A DNA stretch of 64,000 nt from Sorangium aterium (GTDB lineage: Bacteria; Myxococcota_A; Polyangia; Polyangiales; Polyangiaceae): positions 310,001 to 374,000 of the forward strand of contig NZ_JAQNDK010000004.1 of assembly GCF_028368935.1 (NCBI RefSeq). The letters run 5' to 3'. Positions 17,739 to 26,065 of this stretch are shown piece after piece. The position numbers and the translations under genes are program-made. Positions within the stretch are counted from its first letter, which is position 1. Every line of letters begins with the position of its first letter. The notes under the pieces are model-generated. The model had not been told where the DNA came from. It was given only the letters and a program-made list of their open reading frames with translations, and searched no databases.

Positions 17739-18533
17739 ATGGCGACAGCGACGGCCACCGGGCGCACCGCGCCCATCAACGACATCGAGATGTACTACGA
17801 GCTTCGCGGCGAAGGGCCGCCGCTCGTGCTGCTCCACGGCTTCACCGGGGCGAGCGGCGACTGGGCTCACGTGTTCGACCTCGCGGAGCTCGGGAGTGGA
17901 CACACGGTCATCGCCCCCGATCTGCGCGGCCACGGCCGCTCGACCAACCCGGCGGGCTCCCTGACCATCCGTCAGTGCGCCTCCGACGTCTTCGCCCTCC
18001 TCGATCACCTCGGGGTGAAGGCGTTCCGGGCCATCGGCCTCAGCTTCGGCGCCAAGTGCCTCCTGCACCTGGCCACGCAGCAGCCGGACCGCGTGGAGTC
18101 GATGGTCCTCGTGTCCGCGACACCGTACTTCCCCGAGCAGGCCAGGGCGATCATGCGCCTCGTCTCCGACGAGGGCCGCTCGGAGGAGGAATGGCGGGAC
18201 ATGAGGAGCCGCCACGCGCTCGGCGACGCGCAGATCCGAGCGCTGTGGAATCAGCCGCGCCGCTTCGCGGCCAGCCACGACGACATGAGCTTCACGCCCC
18301 CCCACCTGTCGACCATCACGGCGCGCACGATGATCGTGAGCGGCGACCGCGATCCCCTCTACCCGGCCGAGATCGCCCTGGAGATGTACCGCGCCATCCC
18401 GCGCTCCTGCCTGTGGCTCCTGCCGAACGGCGGACACGGCCCCATCTTCGGGGAGTGGAAGGAGCCGTTCGCCCGCGCGGCGCTGGCGTTCCTGCGCGCT
18501 GATCCGGGCGAGCAGGCCGTGACCCCGGCCTGA
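17739..18533 (+). CDS. Alpha/beta hydrolase
   Basis: 264 residues from ATG 17739, chosen for the adjoining GGAGGAGCGA site. Motifs: oxyanion strand LVLLHGFTGASGDW, APDLRGHGRS, nucleophile elbow GLSFGA (Ser near residue 104), acid in SGDRDPLYP and catalytic His in GGHGPIF. This is the canonical single-domain hydrolase fold shared by epoxide hydrolases, haloperoxidase-like enzymes and lactonases; the substrate is not predictable. It ends 25 bp before the convergent PEGA protein gene, with an inverted repeat over the junction. Confidence 0.88.
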   Translation: MATATATGRTAPINDIEMYYELRGEGPPLVLLHGFTGASGDWAHVFDLAELGSGHTVIAPDLRGHGRSTNPAGSLTIRQCASDVFALLDHLGVKAFRAIGLSFGAKCLLHLATQQPDRVESMVLVSATPYFPEQARAIMRLVSDEGRSEEEWRDMRSRHALGDAQIRALWNQPRRFAASHDDMSFTPPHLSTITARTMIVSGDRDPLYPAEIALEMYRAIPRSCLWLLPNGGHGPIFGEWKEPFARAALAFLRADPGEQAVTPA

Positions 18534-18540
18534 CGAGGGA

Positions 18541-18560
18541 GACGCGCGGCGCGCGGCGTC
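18541..18560. terminator. Possible hairpin between convergent genes
   Basis: The 20-bp segment begins GACGC and ends GCGTC with an alternating GC core, forming an imperfect stem between the hydrolase stop and the PEGA gene stop. It has no U-tract. The position suits a shared terminator but GC-rich self-complementarity is common here. Confidence 0.25.
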
Positions 18561-19281
18561 ACTGCGCGCCCTCGGCGCGCTCCTCCGCCGGTGACTGCGC
18601 GCCGAGCTTCGGCAGCCGGACGCTCAGCGTCTTCATCTCTCCCGGCTCCACGTTGACCATCAGCGTCTTGGGCGCATGCCCAGGGGCGGACAGCACGAAT
18701 CGGTGTCCCTCACCCACCGTGAGCCCCTCGATCCTCGTGCGATTGCCCTTCCAGAGCTTCCCGTCGACGAAGACGCTGGCCGGCGGATCGACCCAGAGCA
18801 CCACCGTCGCCGTGAGCCTGTCGAGATCGGCCACGACCTCCTTGAAGCGCACCTCATCGCTCAGCTTCACGGCCGTGCGGTACGGCTTGTATCCGTCTTT
18901 GGTGAGCTTGATGTGGAGCTCACGCCCGAGCGGAAGCTCGCGGAGCTTGGCCGGCGTGGCGACGGGGTGACGCTCGCCGTTCACCCAGATGGCGCAGCCC
19001 TCGGGCTTGCTCGTGATCTCCAGCGAGCCCTTCGCCTCGACCGGCGCGGGCGGCTCCTGACGGCTCGCCTGGGCGTCGTGGACCATCGTCATGAACTCGG
19101 CGTGCCGCTCCGAGAGCTGGCCCTGCATGTAGAGGAACCCAGGCACGAGCGCGAGCGCGCTGGCGGCCGGGATGAGCGCCGCAACACCTCCCTTGCCCGC
19201 GAGCGGCGGCGGGCTGCTCAAGGTCGTCGGGCTCGTGCTCGTCGGGACGCCGCTCTGCGAGACGGTCGCGCCGCCGCTCAT
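18559..19281 (-). CDS. Membrane-anchored PEGA-domain protein, partner of the upstream kinase
   Basis: 240 residues from an ATG overlapping the kinase stop (ATGA). A Ser/Thr/Pro-rich cytoplasmic start leads to one membrane helix (about 30-50, ALIPAASALALVPGFLYMQG). Two PEGA-like beta modules follow: GSLEITSKPEGCAIWVNGE (about 85-150) and ATVVLWVDPPASVFVDGK (about 158-225). PEGA domains are small surface-exposed beta folds often found beside or fused to myxobacterial Ser/Thr kinases. Translational coupling suggests it anchors or senses for the kinase, or is its substrate. The arrangement mirrors the second kinase/PEGA pair at 26830-29381. Confidence 0.8.
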   Translation of the reverse strand: MSGGATVSQSGVPTSTSPTTLSSPPPLAGKGGVAALIPAASALALVPGFLYMQGQLSERHAEFMTMVHDAQASRQEPPAPVEAKGSLEITSKPEGCAIWVNGERHPVATPAKLRELPLGRELHIKLTKDGYKPYRTAVKLSDEVRFKEVVADLDRLTATVVLWVDPPASVFVDGKLWKGNRTRIEGLTVGEGHRFVLSAPGHAPKTLMVNVEPGEMKTLSVRLPKLGAQSPAEERAEGAQ

Positions 19282-20357
19282 CTCCAGCGACCAGCGCTGC
19301 TGCGCGCCGCGATCACGTCGATGAGCTGCCTGACGCCGAGGAGCGCCTCCTTGTGGCGAGCGAGCTTGTCCCGGAAGAGCGACTCCATCCATGCCGTGAG
19401 GCCCATCGGCGAGACGGGGATGCGCTCGTCGCGGATGAGCTCCTCGATCGCCGCGTGCATCTCGCGGGCAGACTGGTAGCGATCCTCGCGCCGCTTCTCG
19501 AGCGCGCGCAGGACGATCTTCTCCAGCCCCTTCGGGTAGCCGGGCTTGATGGAGCTCGGGAGGGGATACTCCGACCCGTGGATCTGGAGGAGCGTCCGCA
19601 TCTGGGTACCGCCCTTGAACAGCCGTTTGCCCGTCGTCATCTCGAACAGGACCACGCCGGCGGCGAAGATGTCCGCGCGATGGTCGATGCGATCCCCCGC
19701 CACGTGCTCCGGGGCCATGTAGGCGAACTTGCCCATCAGCACGTTCTCTTTCTGCTCCTCGACGTCGCCGAGCCCGCTCCGCGCGATGCCGAAGTCGACG
19801 ATCTTCACGTCGCCCGTGTAGCTCACGACCACATTGCGCGGCGAGATGTCCCTGTGGACGATGCCGAGCGGCGTACCGTCGAGGCCGCGTTTGTCATGGA
19901 TGTACGCGAGCCCCGCGCAGACGCCGAGGATGACGCTGAGCGCGTGCTCGAGCGGGATCCCTCCCGGGTCGCGCTCCGCCGCCTCGCGCACGATCGAGCC
20001 GACGTCCTCGCCGTGGATGTGCTCCATCGCGATGAAATACGTCCTGTCCACCTGCCCGGCGTCGAACGTCTGAACGACGTTGGGATGCGAGAGCGTCGCC
20101 GCGACGCGCGCCTCGTGGAGCAGCATGTCGATCAACGACGGATCCTGGTTCATCGAGGGCAGGATGCGCTTGATCACGACGAGCTTCTCGAAGCCGAAAG
20201 ACGAGCGATGCAGCGCGAGGAAGATCTCCGCCATGCCCCCTGACGAGAGCTTCGACAGGAGCGTGTATTTGCCGAACTGTTTCGGCAAGAGCTCAGGTGC
20301 GTTTCCGGCCGTGCTCGGCGGCGCGCCGCCCGCGGCCGACGCGGTACGCTCTTGCAT
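19278..20357 (-). CDS. Eukaryotic-like Ser/Thr protein kinase
   Basis: 359 residues from ATG 20357, which has AGGAGA 7 nt upstream; an ATG 30 nt earlier lacks a site. Kinase domain about 30-310: Gly loop LSSGGMAEIF, catalytic Lys63 in VVIKRI, catalytic loop HRDISPRN, DFG in IVDFGIA, activation segment ending YMAPEH, and DIFAAGVVLFEM. The HRDxSPxN loop, with Ser instead of Lys, is common among myxobacterial kinases. A C-terminal helical region (about 310-359) follows; there is no membrane helix, so it is soluble. The stop overlaps the start of the PEGA membrane protein, its likely partner. A palindrome in the divergent region (20530-20548) could be an operator. Confidence 0.92.
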   Translation of the reverse strand: MQERTASAAGGAPPSTAGNAPELLPKQFGKYTLLSKLSSGGMAEIFLALHRSSFGFEKLVVIKRILPSMNQDPSLIDMLLHEARVAATLSHPNVVQTFDAGQVDRTYFIAMEHIHGEDVGSIVREAAERDPGGIPLEHALSVILGVCAGLAYIHDKRGLDGTPLGIVHRDISPRNVVVSYTGDVKIVDFGIARSGLGDVEEQKENVLMGKFAYMAPEHVAGDRIDHRADIFAAGVVLFEMTTGKRLFKGGTQMRTLLQIHGSEYPLPSSIKPGYPKGLEKIVLRALEKRREDRYQSAREMHAAIEELIRDERIPVSPMGLTAWMESLFRDKLARHKEALLGVRQLIDVIAARSSAGRWR

Positions 20358-20529
20358 GAGACATTCTCCTGGTTCCATGGACGCCACTGTAAGGCCAGCG
20401 CAAAGGGGCCTCGCGAGGAGCGCTCTCGTGCGAGTCTTACCATGGAGCGGTCATGAGATCTCAGCTTTTTTGAATGCGTCCGCCTGAAATGGCGGAGCGC
20501 GGAGCAGCGCGCGCAAAGCAATCTCCGGA

Positions 20530-20548
20530 AACATGAGCGATACATGTT
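20530..20548. promoter_or_regulatory. Inverted repeat between kinase and PilJ-like genes, operator candidate
   Basis: AACATG-N7-CATGTT is a perfect 6-bp inverted repeat in the 241-bp divergent intergenic region. It lies 51 bp before the plus-strand start. A second small hairpin, TCCGCC-TGAAAT-GGCGGA, lies about 50 bp to its left. Either could bind a dimeric regulator; no regulator gene is adjacent. Confidence 0.3.
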
Positions 20549-20598
20549 CGTTCCGACGCTCGGCTAATGTCTCCCTCCTCGCCCATGGAGGGAGAACA

Positions 20599-21357
20599 AT
20601 GGCGCAGGTTTCCTCCGAGCTCCTGGCACCGACCCGCCGGTTGACGCGCCTGTACGTCAGCGCGCTCGGCGCCGTGGCGCTCTTGTCGGTCGTGGCGCAG
20701 CTCCTCGTGCAGCACGCGTTGAACCAGCAGACGAGCGATGCGCACATCGTCAACGTGGCCGGACGCCAGCGAATGCTCAGCCAGCGGCTCAGCAAGGCCG
20801 CGCTCACGTTCCAGGTGACGACCGACCCCGCCGAGCGCAAGGGCCGCGCCGACGAGCTGGCGCAGGCGATGGCGCTCTGGGAGCGGTCGCATCGCGCGCT
20901 CCAGCACGGCGACCCCGGGATGGGATTGCCGGGGAAGAACACGCCGGAGGTGACCCGTATGTTTCAGGCGATAGAGCCATTGCACCAGAGCATGCTCCGG
21001 GACGCGAAGGATCTCCTCGCCGCGGTCGGCGCCGGCGGCGAAAAGCCGGTCGAAGCGGCCGCCATCCAGCCGATCGTCGCGGCGATCCTGGCGGCGGAGC
21101 CGGGCTTCCTGATCGGGATGGACCGGGTCGTCTCTCAGTATGCCCAGGAGGCGACGGCGCGGATCGAGCGGCTCCGGCTCGTCGAGCTGATCCTGCTGTG
21201 TGTGACCCTGGGGGTCCTCTTCCTCGAGGGGCTCTATATCTTCCGCCCGGCAGTGCGCGAGATCCGAAGGACGATCAGCCACCTCATCCAGGCCAGGGGG
21301 CACCTCGACAACACGGTCCAGGCGCTCCGGGCGATCGCTGGTATCGGGCACCCGTGA
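20599..21357 (+). CDS. Orphan PilJ/NarX-type sensor membrane protein
   Basis: 252 residues from ATG 20599 (GGAGGGAGAACA before it). One membrane helix at about 22-42, a periplasmic four-helix PilJ/type IV pili methyl-accepting N-terminal domain with the diagnostic VNVAGRQRMLSQRLSKA motif (about 58-75), and a second helix near 205-225, ending in a short helical tail. In NarX, NarQ and PilJ this domain senses nitrate or other signals and feeds HAMP plus kinase or methyl-accepting modules; here the protein stops without any output domain. It may work with a separate partner; the divergent kinase gene is the nearest signalling gene. Confidence 0.82.
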   Translation: MAQVSSELLAPTRRLTRLYVSALGAVALLSVVAQLLVQHALNQQTSDAHIVNVAGRQRMLSQRLSKAALTFQVTTDPAERKGRADELAQAMALWERSHRALQHGDPGMGLPGKNTPEVTRMFQAIEPLHQSMLRDAKDLLAAVGAGGEKPVEAAAIQPIVAAILAAEPGFLIGMDRVVSQYAQEATARIERLRLVELILLCVTLGVLFLEGLYIFRPAVREIRRTISHLIQARGHLDNTVQALRAIAGIGHP

Positions 21358-21432
21358 TGCACGTCGGCGCTCCGTGACCGTCTGTCCGACCTGCGCCGCC
21401 GCCGGGCGACGTTCAGAGGGCGAATGCAGCGG

Positions 21433-23007
21433 TCACAACCAGCCGCAGCCGCCGTCGAAGTCGAGGGGCGGCGTGGGCTCCGTGGACGACTGCGATTCAC
21501 GACAGGCATCCTCGATGTTCTGTCGCAACGTCAACATCAGGTTGTTGTCGTCCTGGATGTCCGTGTCCGGGTACTTCCCGAGCCACGCCGCGATCGGCGC
21601 CTTCATCATCTCGATGACCCCGAGCGAGCGCCGGCAGTCGCCCGCCTGGTAGAAGTCGAGCGCGCCGCGCAGCGCCAGGTACATGTTGAGCATCATGTAC
21701 GGCTTGCCCGAGCCGCCGTCGGAGATGTTCCACCACCTCGAGTCGGGGTTCTGCCCGGGAGGCAGCGCGTTGAGCAGCGTGGTGTCGACGTCCTGCCCGG
21801 CTCCGTCCTTCGCCGACGTCCAGCCTGCCGTCACCTGGAAGGCCGCCTTGTCCGGCCCGATGTCGTCGGCGAGGGAGGCGTCGGCGAGGAGCTCCACGAA
21901 CAGACCACCACCGCCGCCGCGACGGCTGCCGCCCACGTCGGTCGCGCCATCGCGCTGGCCGATGAACAGCGCCGGCATCTCCAGGGTCGCGCCCGCGGAG
22001 CTGGCGGTCGCCCGCTTCGTCCCGTAGATGCGCCCCACCTTGTAGCCGGCGGACGGGATCACCTCCAGGCTGAAGGCCGTCGCCAGCGGGAAGAGCGTGG
22101 TCTTCCCCTCCTCCGAGAGCAGACCGCCGAGGTCGCCCGCGGTCAGCGCGTACGCGTACGTGCCCGCGCCCATCGAGCCCAGCGCCGACGGGATCCTCAC
22201 CAGGAAGCGCTCGCCCACGCCGATCACGCCGAACGCCGTGCCGTTCTCCACAAGCGCCTCACCAAGACCGAGGATGCGGTCGGGGTCCGTGATACCGCTC
22301 GTCGCGTGCCCGCTCGTGAGCAGGAGCACGCGGTGCGCGCCCTCGAAGCCGGCCGCGTCGCCCTCCTCGAACGCGTTCTCGGCGGCGGCGATCCCCTCGT
22401 ACAGGCCGACGAGCTCGCCGGCGCCATCGCCGAGGCGCTCGTCGGCGATGAGGCTCGTGAGCTCCGCCGACCCCGGCGCTGCGAGGAAGGCGCGGCGCTC
22501 GACCCTCTCGCCATAGCGGATGACGCTGACGCGGTCCTCGGGACGCAGGCTGGCGAGCAGCCCTCCCATCCCCGCGTCGAGCGCGTCCTCATCGATGCCG
22601 GCGAAGCTGCTGCTCTCGACGGCGATCGCCAGGTGAACCGGCGGCCTCTCCAGCGTCGAAGGGTCGACCGCGGTGTTCATCGCGACGAAGGCCATCGTCC
22701 AGTTGCCCCCGTTGAAGCGCGGCGCCACCGCGAGGAACGGGTGAACGCAGACGTCCTTGCCGCAGTCGGCGTCGGGCAGGTCGATCGCGTGCTCGGCGAA
22801 GAACCCGACCGGGTCCAGCGTGTCGAGCGTGGGCACCTTCCCCGCCTTCACGATGGCGCGGAACTGGGAGATGTCCTGCGCCCCGCCCTGGGCCACGTTG
22901 ACCGAGCCTGTGGGGGCTTCGCTGCCCGCGCCGTCGCTGCTGTCGGTGCCGCAACCGACGGCGGCGGCGCAGAGGCCGAGTGAGACCAGCTTCATCTTCG
23001 ACACCAT
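21433..23007 (-). CDS. VWA-like lipoprotein with a degenerate metal site
   Basis: 524 residues from ATG 23007, preceded by GAGGAGGAG. The leader ends in AAVGC (lipid Cys near residue 19). The central region (about 110-330) has a von Willebrand factor A-like pattern: VHLAIAVESSSFAG for the first strand, DRVSVIRYGERVERRAF, LYEGIAAAENAF and HRVLLLTSGHATSGITD. The canonical DxSxS metal motif reads ESSSF, so metal-dependent binding is doubtful. The C-terminal part has an RRGGGGG loop and helical segments. In related myxobacterial lipoproteins VWA domains are thought to mediate surface protein contacts; function is unknown here. It follows the Gly-rich membrane protein gene by 11 bp, so they form an operon. 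Confidence 0.75.
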   Translation of the reverse strand: MVSKMKLVSLGLCAAAVGCGTDSSDGAGSEAPTGSVNVAQGGAQDISQFRAIVKAGKVPTLDTLDPVGFFAEHAIDLPDADCGKDVCVHPFLAVAPRFNGGNWTMAFVAMNTAVDPSTLERPPVHLAIAVESSSFAGIDEDALDAGMGGLLASLRPEDRVSVIRYGERVERRAFLAAPGSAELTSLIADERLGDGAGELVGLYEGIAAAENAFEEGDAAGFEGAHRVLLLTSGHATSGITDPDRILGLGEALVENGTAFGVIGVGERFLVRIPSALGSMGAGTYAYALTAGDLGGLLSEEGKTTLFPLATAFSLEVIPSAGYKVGRIYGTKRATASSAGATLEMPALFIGQRDGATDVGGSRRGGGGGLFVELLADASLADDIGPDKAAFQVTAGWTSAKDGAGQDVDTTLLNALPPGQNPDSRWWNISDGGSGKPYMMLNMYLALRGALDFYQAGDCRRSLGVIEMMKAPIAAWLGKYPDTDIQDDNNLMLTLRQNIEDACRESQSSTEPTPPLDFDGGCGWL

Positions 23008-23018
23008 GTGACTCCTCC

Positions 23019-24842
23019 TCATTCGTAAGCAATCAACAGGTCCGCGGACGCGTTGGGCGTCTGGTAGCCCGCGTCGCACGCGTCACGCCCGGCGAGCACG
23101 CGCTCGGCGCGGCCCACCCGCACGCGGAAATCCGGCCCTTCGAGGGCATCTCCAGGGCCCAGCAGGGTCTTCGCGCCGCCGCTCTGCACGGCCACCACCG
23201 CGTCGGTGACGTAGGCGCCGCAGCCCAGCCGGTCGCCCTCGCACCCGGTTGCCTCGATCGAGGCAGCGAGGCCTGCGATCTGGAGGTCGACGACGTTGTG
23301 ATAGACCTCGAGCCGCTTCGTCGAGTCGACGGCCGAGACCTCGAGGTGGTCGCCCTCGTCGGACCATTGCACCGCTTCGCCCGCCGAGAACGGGAAGTCT
23401 TCGATCGGAATGCATAGATAGTAAGTCCGAGGGGTGAAGCTCGGGTCCGGCTCGCCGCCGCCCTCACCGCCGGTCCCCATTCCACCCTCGCCGCCGGTGC
23501 CGCCGGCACCCGCTCCGCCAGCGCCACCGACGTCGGCTCCGCCGGCACCCGCTCCGCCAGCGCCGCCGGCACCCGCTCCGCCAGCACCCGCGCCGTCAGC
23601 GCCACCGGCGCCGGCTCCGCCAGCACCCATGCCGGTGCCCACGCCGCCTGCGCCGCCTGAGCCGAGCCTCGGATAGATCATGGCCAATTCGATGCAGCCG
23701 TCCGACAGTGCATCGATGTTCGCGATCTCGCCGACCACCGGCTTCGGCCAGGGGGCGGCCCACTGGAAGGACGATTGAGGCGCGCCAGCGCACACCGAGG
23801 GAGCGACGTTCGTCTGCAGCGCGCCCGTCTTCACCTGTCCGGGCGCTACGACCGCGTCCGGCTTCAGCGCGACGCGCCCCGCCACCATCTCCGTGTCCTT
23901 CCAGAAATCGCTGTTGTCGTTCACGTTCTGCGGAACCGTGACGGTTTGCAGGTCGGACCACCATGCCACCACAGGCCGCATTCCATCCGTCTCGAGCAGC
24001 ACCACCTCGCAAGGCTCTTCCGATGCCGGCGCCGTCTCCTCGAAGTTGCCTGCGGCGAGGTGGGCCACGGCCCGGTTGAGCGGGAGCGTGTCCTGCGGGT
24101 CGAGCCGATACGTGATCCCGAGGTTGAACGCGCTCGGCCCGAACATGCGTGTCGGATCGCCGGAGGTGACGGCGGAGCAATCGAGCGACGCGTCCACCCA
24201 GCGCACGCGAACGTCCACGATCCCGGGCGTGACATTGATGAGATACGCGTCCGTGGAATAGCCCTCGGGTGCGGGGGTGCCGGTCGCGACGCAGGCGACG
24301 GCGGACGCCCCCAGGATCGCGCGCTCGAGCACCCAGGCTGCGCGCGAGCCTTCCTCGGCGCTCCGGGCGGAGCGCTCCGGGCTGGAAGCAGCGCGCGCCG
24401 AGAGGCGCCATGCCGGGACGAGGACCACGAGCGCGGCCAGGTCCGTCGGATCTTGCCAGATACGCCACCTGATCCCCGCGAGGCCGACGAGCCCCACGAG
24501 GAGCTGCGCGGCTGCGGCCGACAGCTTGATCGCCGCGAACGGCGCGGCCACCGCCGCGAACGCCAGCGCTCGCCCGCGCGACGTGCGCGCGTCCACGATT
24601 GCCGCTGCGAGGACGGGGGCGACCACGAGGCCGGCGAGGTCGCTGAGCTTGCCAGTGAGGGCGCCTGGCAAGAGCCCGGCGCCTTTCAGGAGGTGGTCGT
24701 TGACCACGAGGAGCGCCAGGGCGCCAAGGAAGAGGGGGTGGCGGAGGAGCGAGAATCGAGGCGACACAGATCGCCGCGACCGTGACACCGACGTCAGAGC
24801 ATCCGCGCGGCCGCCGGCGTTTCGCCGTGATGAGTTCAGCAT
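23019..24842 (-). CDS. Membrane protein with Gly-rich linker, unknown function
   Basis: 607 residues. The N-terminal quarter has four to five hydrophobic helices (HPLFLGALALLVVNDHLL, LAGLVVAPVLAAAI, LVGLVGLAGI and another near residue 185), followed by a large extracytoplasmic region with two cysteine-containing beta domains. These are separated by an Ala/Gly-only linker of about 75 residues (GGAGAGGADGAGAGG type) encoded at about 23436-23670. Such linkers join domains in many Sorangium-type surface proteins. No catalytic motif is recognised. The start is uncertain since ATG 24842 lacks a good ribosome site. Co-transcribed with the VWA-like lipoprotein, so the two may form a surface complex (inference). 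Confidence 0.7.
   Translation of the reverse strand: MLNSSRRNAGGRADALTSVSRSRRSVSPRFSLLRHPLFLGALALLVVNDHLLKGAGLLPGALTGKLSDLAGLVVAPVLAAAIVDARTSRGRALAFAAVAAPFAAIKLSAAAAQLLVGLVGLAGIRWRIWQDPTDLAALVVLVPAWRLSARAASSPERSARSAEEGSRAAWVLERAILGASAVACVATGTPAPEGYSTDAYLINVTPGIVDVRVRWVDASLDCSAVTSGDPTRMFGPSAFNLGITYRLDPQDTLPLNRAVAHLAAGNFEETAPASEEPCEVVLLETDGMRPVVAWWSDLQTVTVPQNVNDNSDFWKDTEMVAGRVALKPDAVVAPGQVKTGALQTNVAPSVCAGAPQSSFQWAAPWPKPVVGEIANIDALSDGCIELAMIYPRLGSGGAGGVGTGMGAGGAGAGGADGAGAGGAGAGGAGGAGAGGADVGGAGGAGAGGTGGEGGMGTGGEGGGEPDPSFTPRTYYLCIPIEDFPFSAGEAVQWSDEGDHLEVSAVDSTKRLEVYHNVVDLQIAGLAASIEATGCEGDRLGCGAYVTDAVVAVQSGGAKTLLGPGDALEGPDFRVRVGRAERVLAGRDACDAGYQTPNASADLLIAYE
23436..23670. repeat. In-frame Gly/Ala codon repeat in the membrane protein gene
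   Basis: A degenerate tract of CCGGCACCCGCTCCGCCAGC-like units (as read on the plus strand), encoding alternating GGAG/AGGA peptides on the minus strand. Length-variable coding repeats of this kind evolve by slippage and would change the spacing between the two surface domains. Confidence 0.7.
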
Positions 24843-25004
24843 CGCCGCGAGCCGATAGCAGCGCGCGTGCCACTCGGACGCGCTTTGCTCGCCGAGGTTG
24901 CTCCGGACCCGGCGTGCTACAGCTCGCCTTCGCCCTCGCGCCTCTGCGAGCCGGCGTCTCTCCTGCCCGGCTCGTCCCGGCTTTTTCGGAGCTCTGCGCG
25001 CGCA

Positions 25005-25538
25005 ATGCGATCCTGCCTGTTACCGTCCGCCTTCTCTTTTCTCGCGTCCCTCTCCGGGTGTGGCCCTGTCGACGTCGAGCCGTCGATCCCCGCGGAAGCC
25101 AGCGATTGTCCCACGCTGTTCGGCGAGGACTTCACCGAGACCCGCGCCGTCGACATCGGCGACGCGTCGTCCGGGACGTTCGTGCCCTACGCCGACGGCT
25201 TTAGCGTGAAGCTGATCCTAGGCAATCAGGGCTCGATGATGATCACGCCCTGGGTCCGGGTGGAGGCTCTGCCCGGCGACGCGGAGGAGACGTGCCATGT
25301 GGTGCGCCTCGCGAACGAGTTCGAGGGCCCGCTCGCCGACGATCCCGAGGGGATCGCCGCCGCGCAGTTCAACATCCAGTTCATCAAGACCGGCTCTTTC
25401 CTGGTCTCGGACGGCGCGCTCTACCACCCTTTCGCGTGGGGCCGCGAGGCCCTCGAAGGTCAGGAGCTGGAGCTCGCGGTGACGGTGCGCGGCGACGGAT
25501 ACGAGGGCACGAAGAGCGTGAGCATCGTGCTGGAGTGA
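25005..25538 (+). CDS. Small lipoprotein of unknown function
   Basis: 177 residues from ATG 25005, with a short leader (MRSCLLPSAFSFLASLSGC) whose LSGC is a likely lipobox (Cys19). The mature part is beta-rich with one Cys pair (SDCPTLF and EETCHVV) and resembles secreted beta-sandwich proteins of myxobacteria; no enzymatic motif is visible. It ends with VSIVLE and is followed after 11 bp by the 42-bp tandem repeat array. Divergent from the Gly-rich membrane protein gene, with overlapping leader regions of about 160 bp between starts. Confidence 0.65.
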   Translation: MRSCLLPSAFSFLASLSGCGPVDVEPSIPAEASDCPTLFGEDFTETRAVDIGDASSGTFVPYADGFSVKLILGNQGSMMITPWVRVEALPGDAEETCHVVRLANEFEGPLADDPEGIAAAQFNIQFIKTGSFLVSDGALYHPFAWGREALEGQELELAVTVRGDGYEGTKSVSIVLE

Positions 25539-25549
25539 AGAACCCTGCC

Positions 25550-25841
25550 AAGGGTCGTTTTGGAGGCGGCGTGAAGGTGGCGATCTGGCGGAAGGGTCGT
25601 TTTGGAGGCGGCGCGGAGGTGGCGACCTGGCGGAAGGGTCGTTTTGGAGGCGGCGCGAGGTGGCGACCTGGCGGAAAGGTCGTTTTGGAGGCGGCGCGGA
25701 GGTGGCGACCTGGCGGAAGGGTCGTTTTGGAGGCGGCGCGGAGGTGGCGATCTGGCGGAAGGGTCGTTTTGGAGGCGGCGCGGAGGTGGTGATCTGGCGG
25801 AAGGGTCGTTTTTTGACCAGCGCCCAGGTGGCGATCTCTCC
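25550..25841. repeat. Minisatellite of six to seven 42-bp units
   Basis: Units start at 25550, 25592, 25634 (41 bp), 25675, 25717, 25759 and a diverged last unit at 25801. All share AAGGGTCGTTTTGGAGGCGG. A 42-bp period equals 14 codons, and one frame reads KGRFGGGAEVATWR per unit; the 1-bp loss in the third unit breaks that frame. There are no spacers between units, so this is a tandem repeat and not a CRISPR array. From 25842 to 26065 nothing recognisable is present. Confidence 0.9.
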
Positions 25842-26065
25842 AGGATCCTGTTCGGGAGGCGATGTCCAGGTCAGGATCTGGGCGCTACTGTAAAATTACA
25901 CCAATCCTCTGTCGCCGACGTCCGCTCTGACGTTTCACGAGCGCGGGCCGCGGAGGCGACCTTTCGAGACGGAGCGCTCAAGCTTGCTCGTACGCCCCTC
26001 CAGGGGCACCGGCAGCCCGAGCAGCCCGTCCAATCGCCGTAAATTCTTCTTCGGTCGGCGCGGCG

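Noticed and set aside
21433-23007. Canonical metal-binding VWA domain
   Set aside because: The DxSxS motif is replaced by ESSSF, so only a VWA-like fold is claimed.
25550-25841. CRISPR array
   Set aside because: Units abut each other with no unique spacers, and there are no cas genes in the window. It is a tandem repeat.
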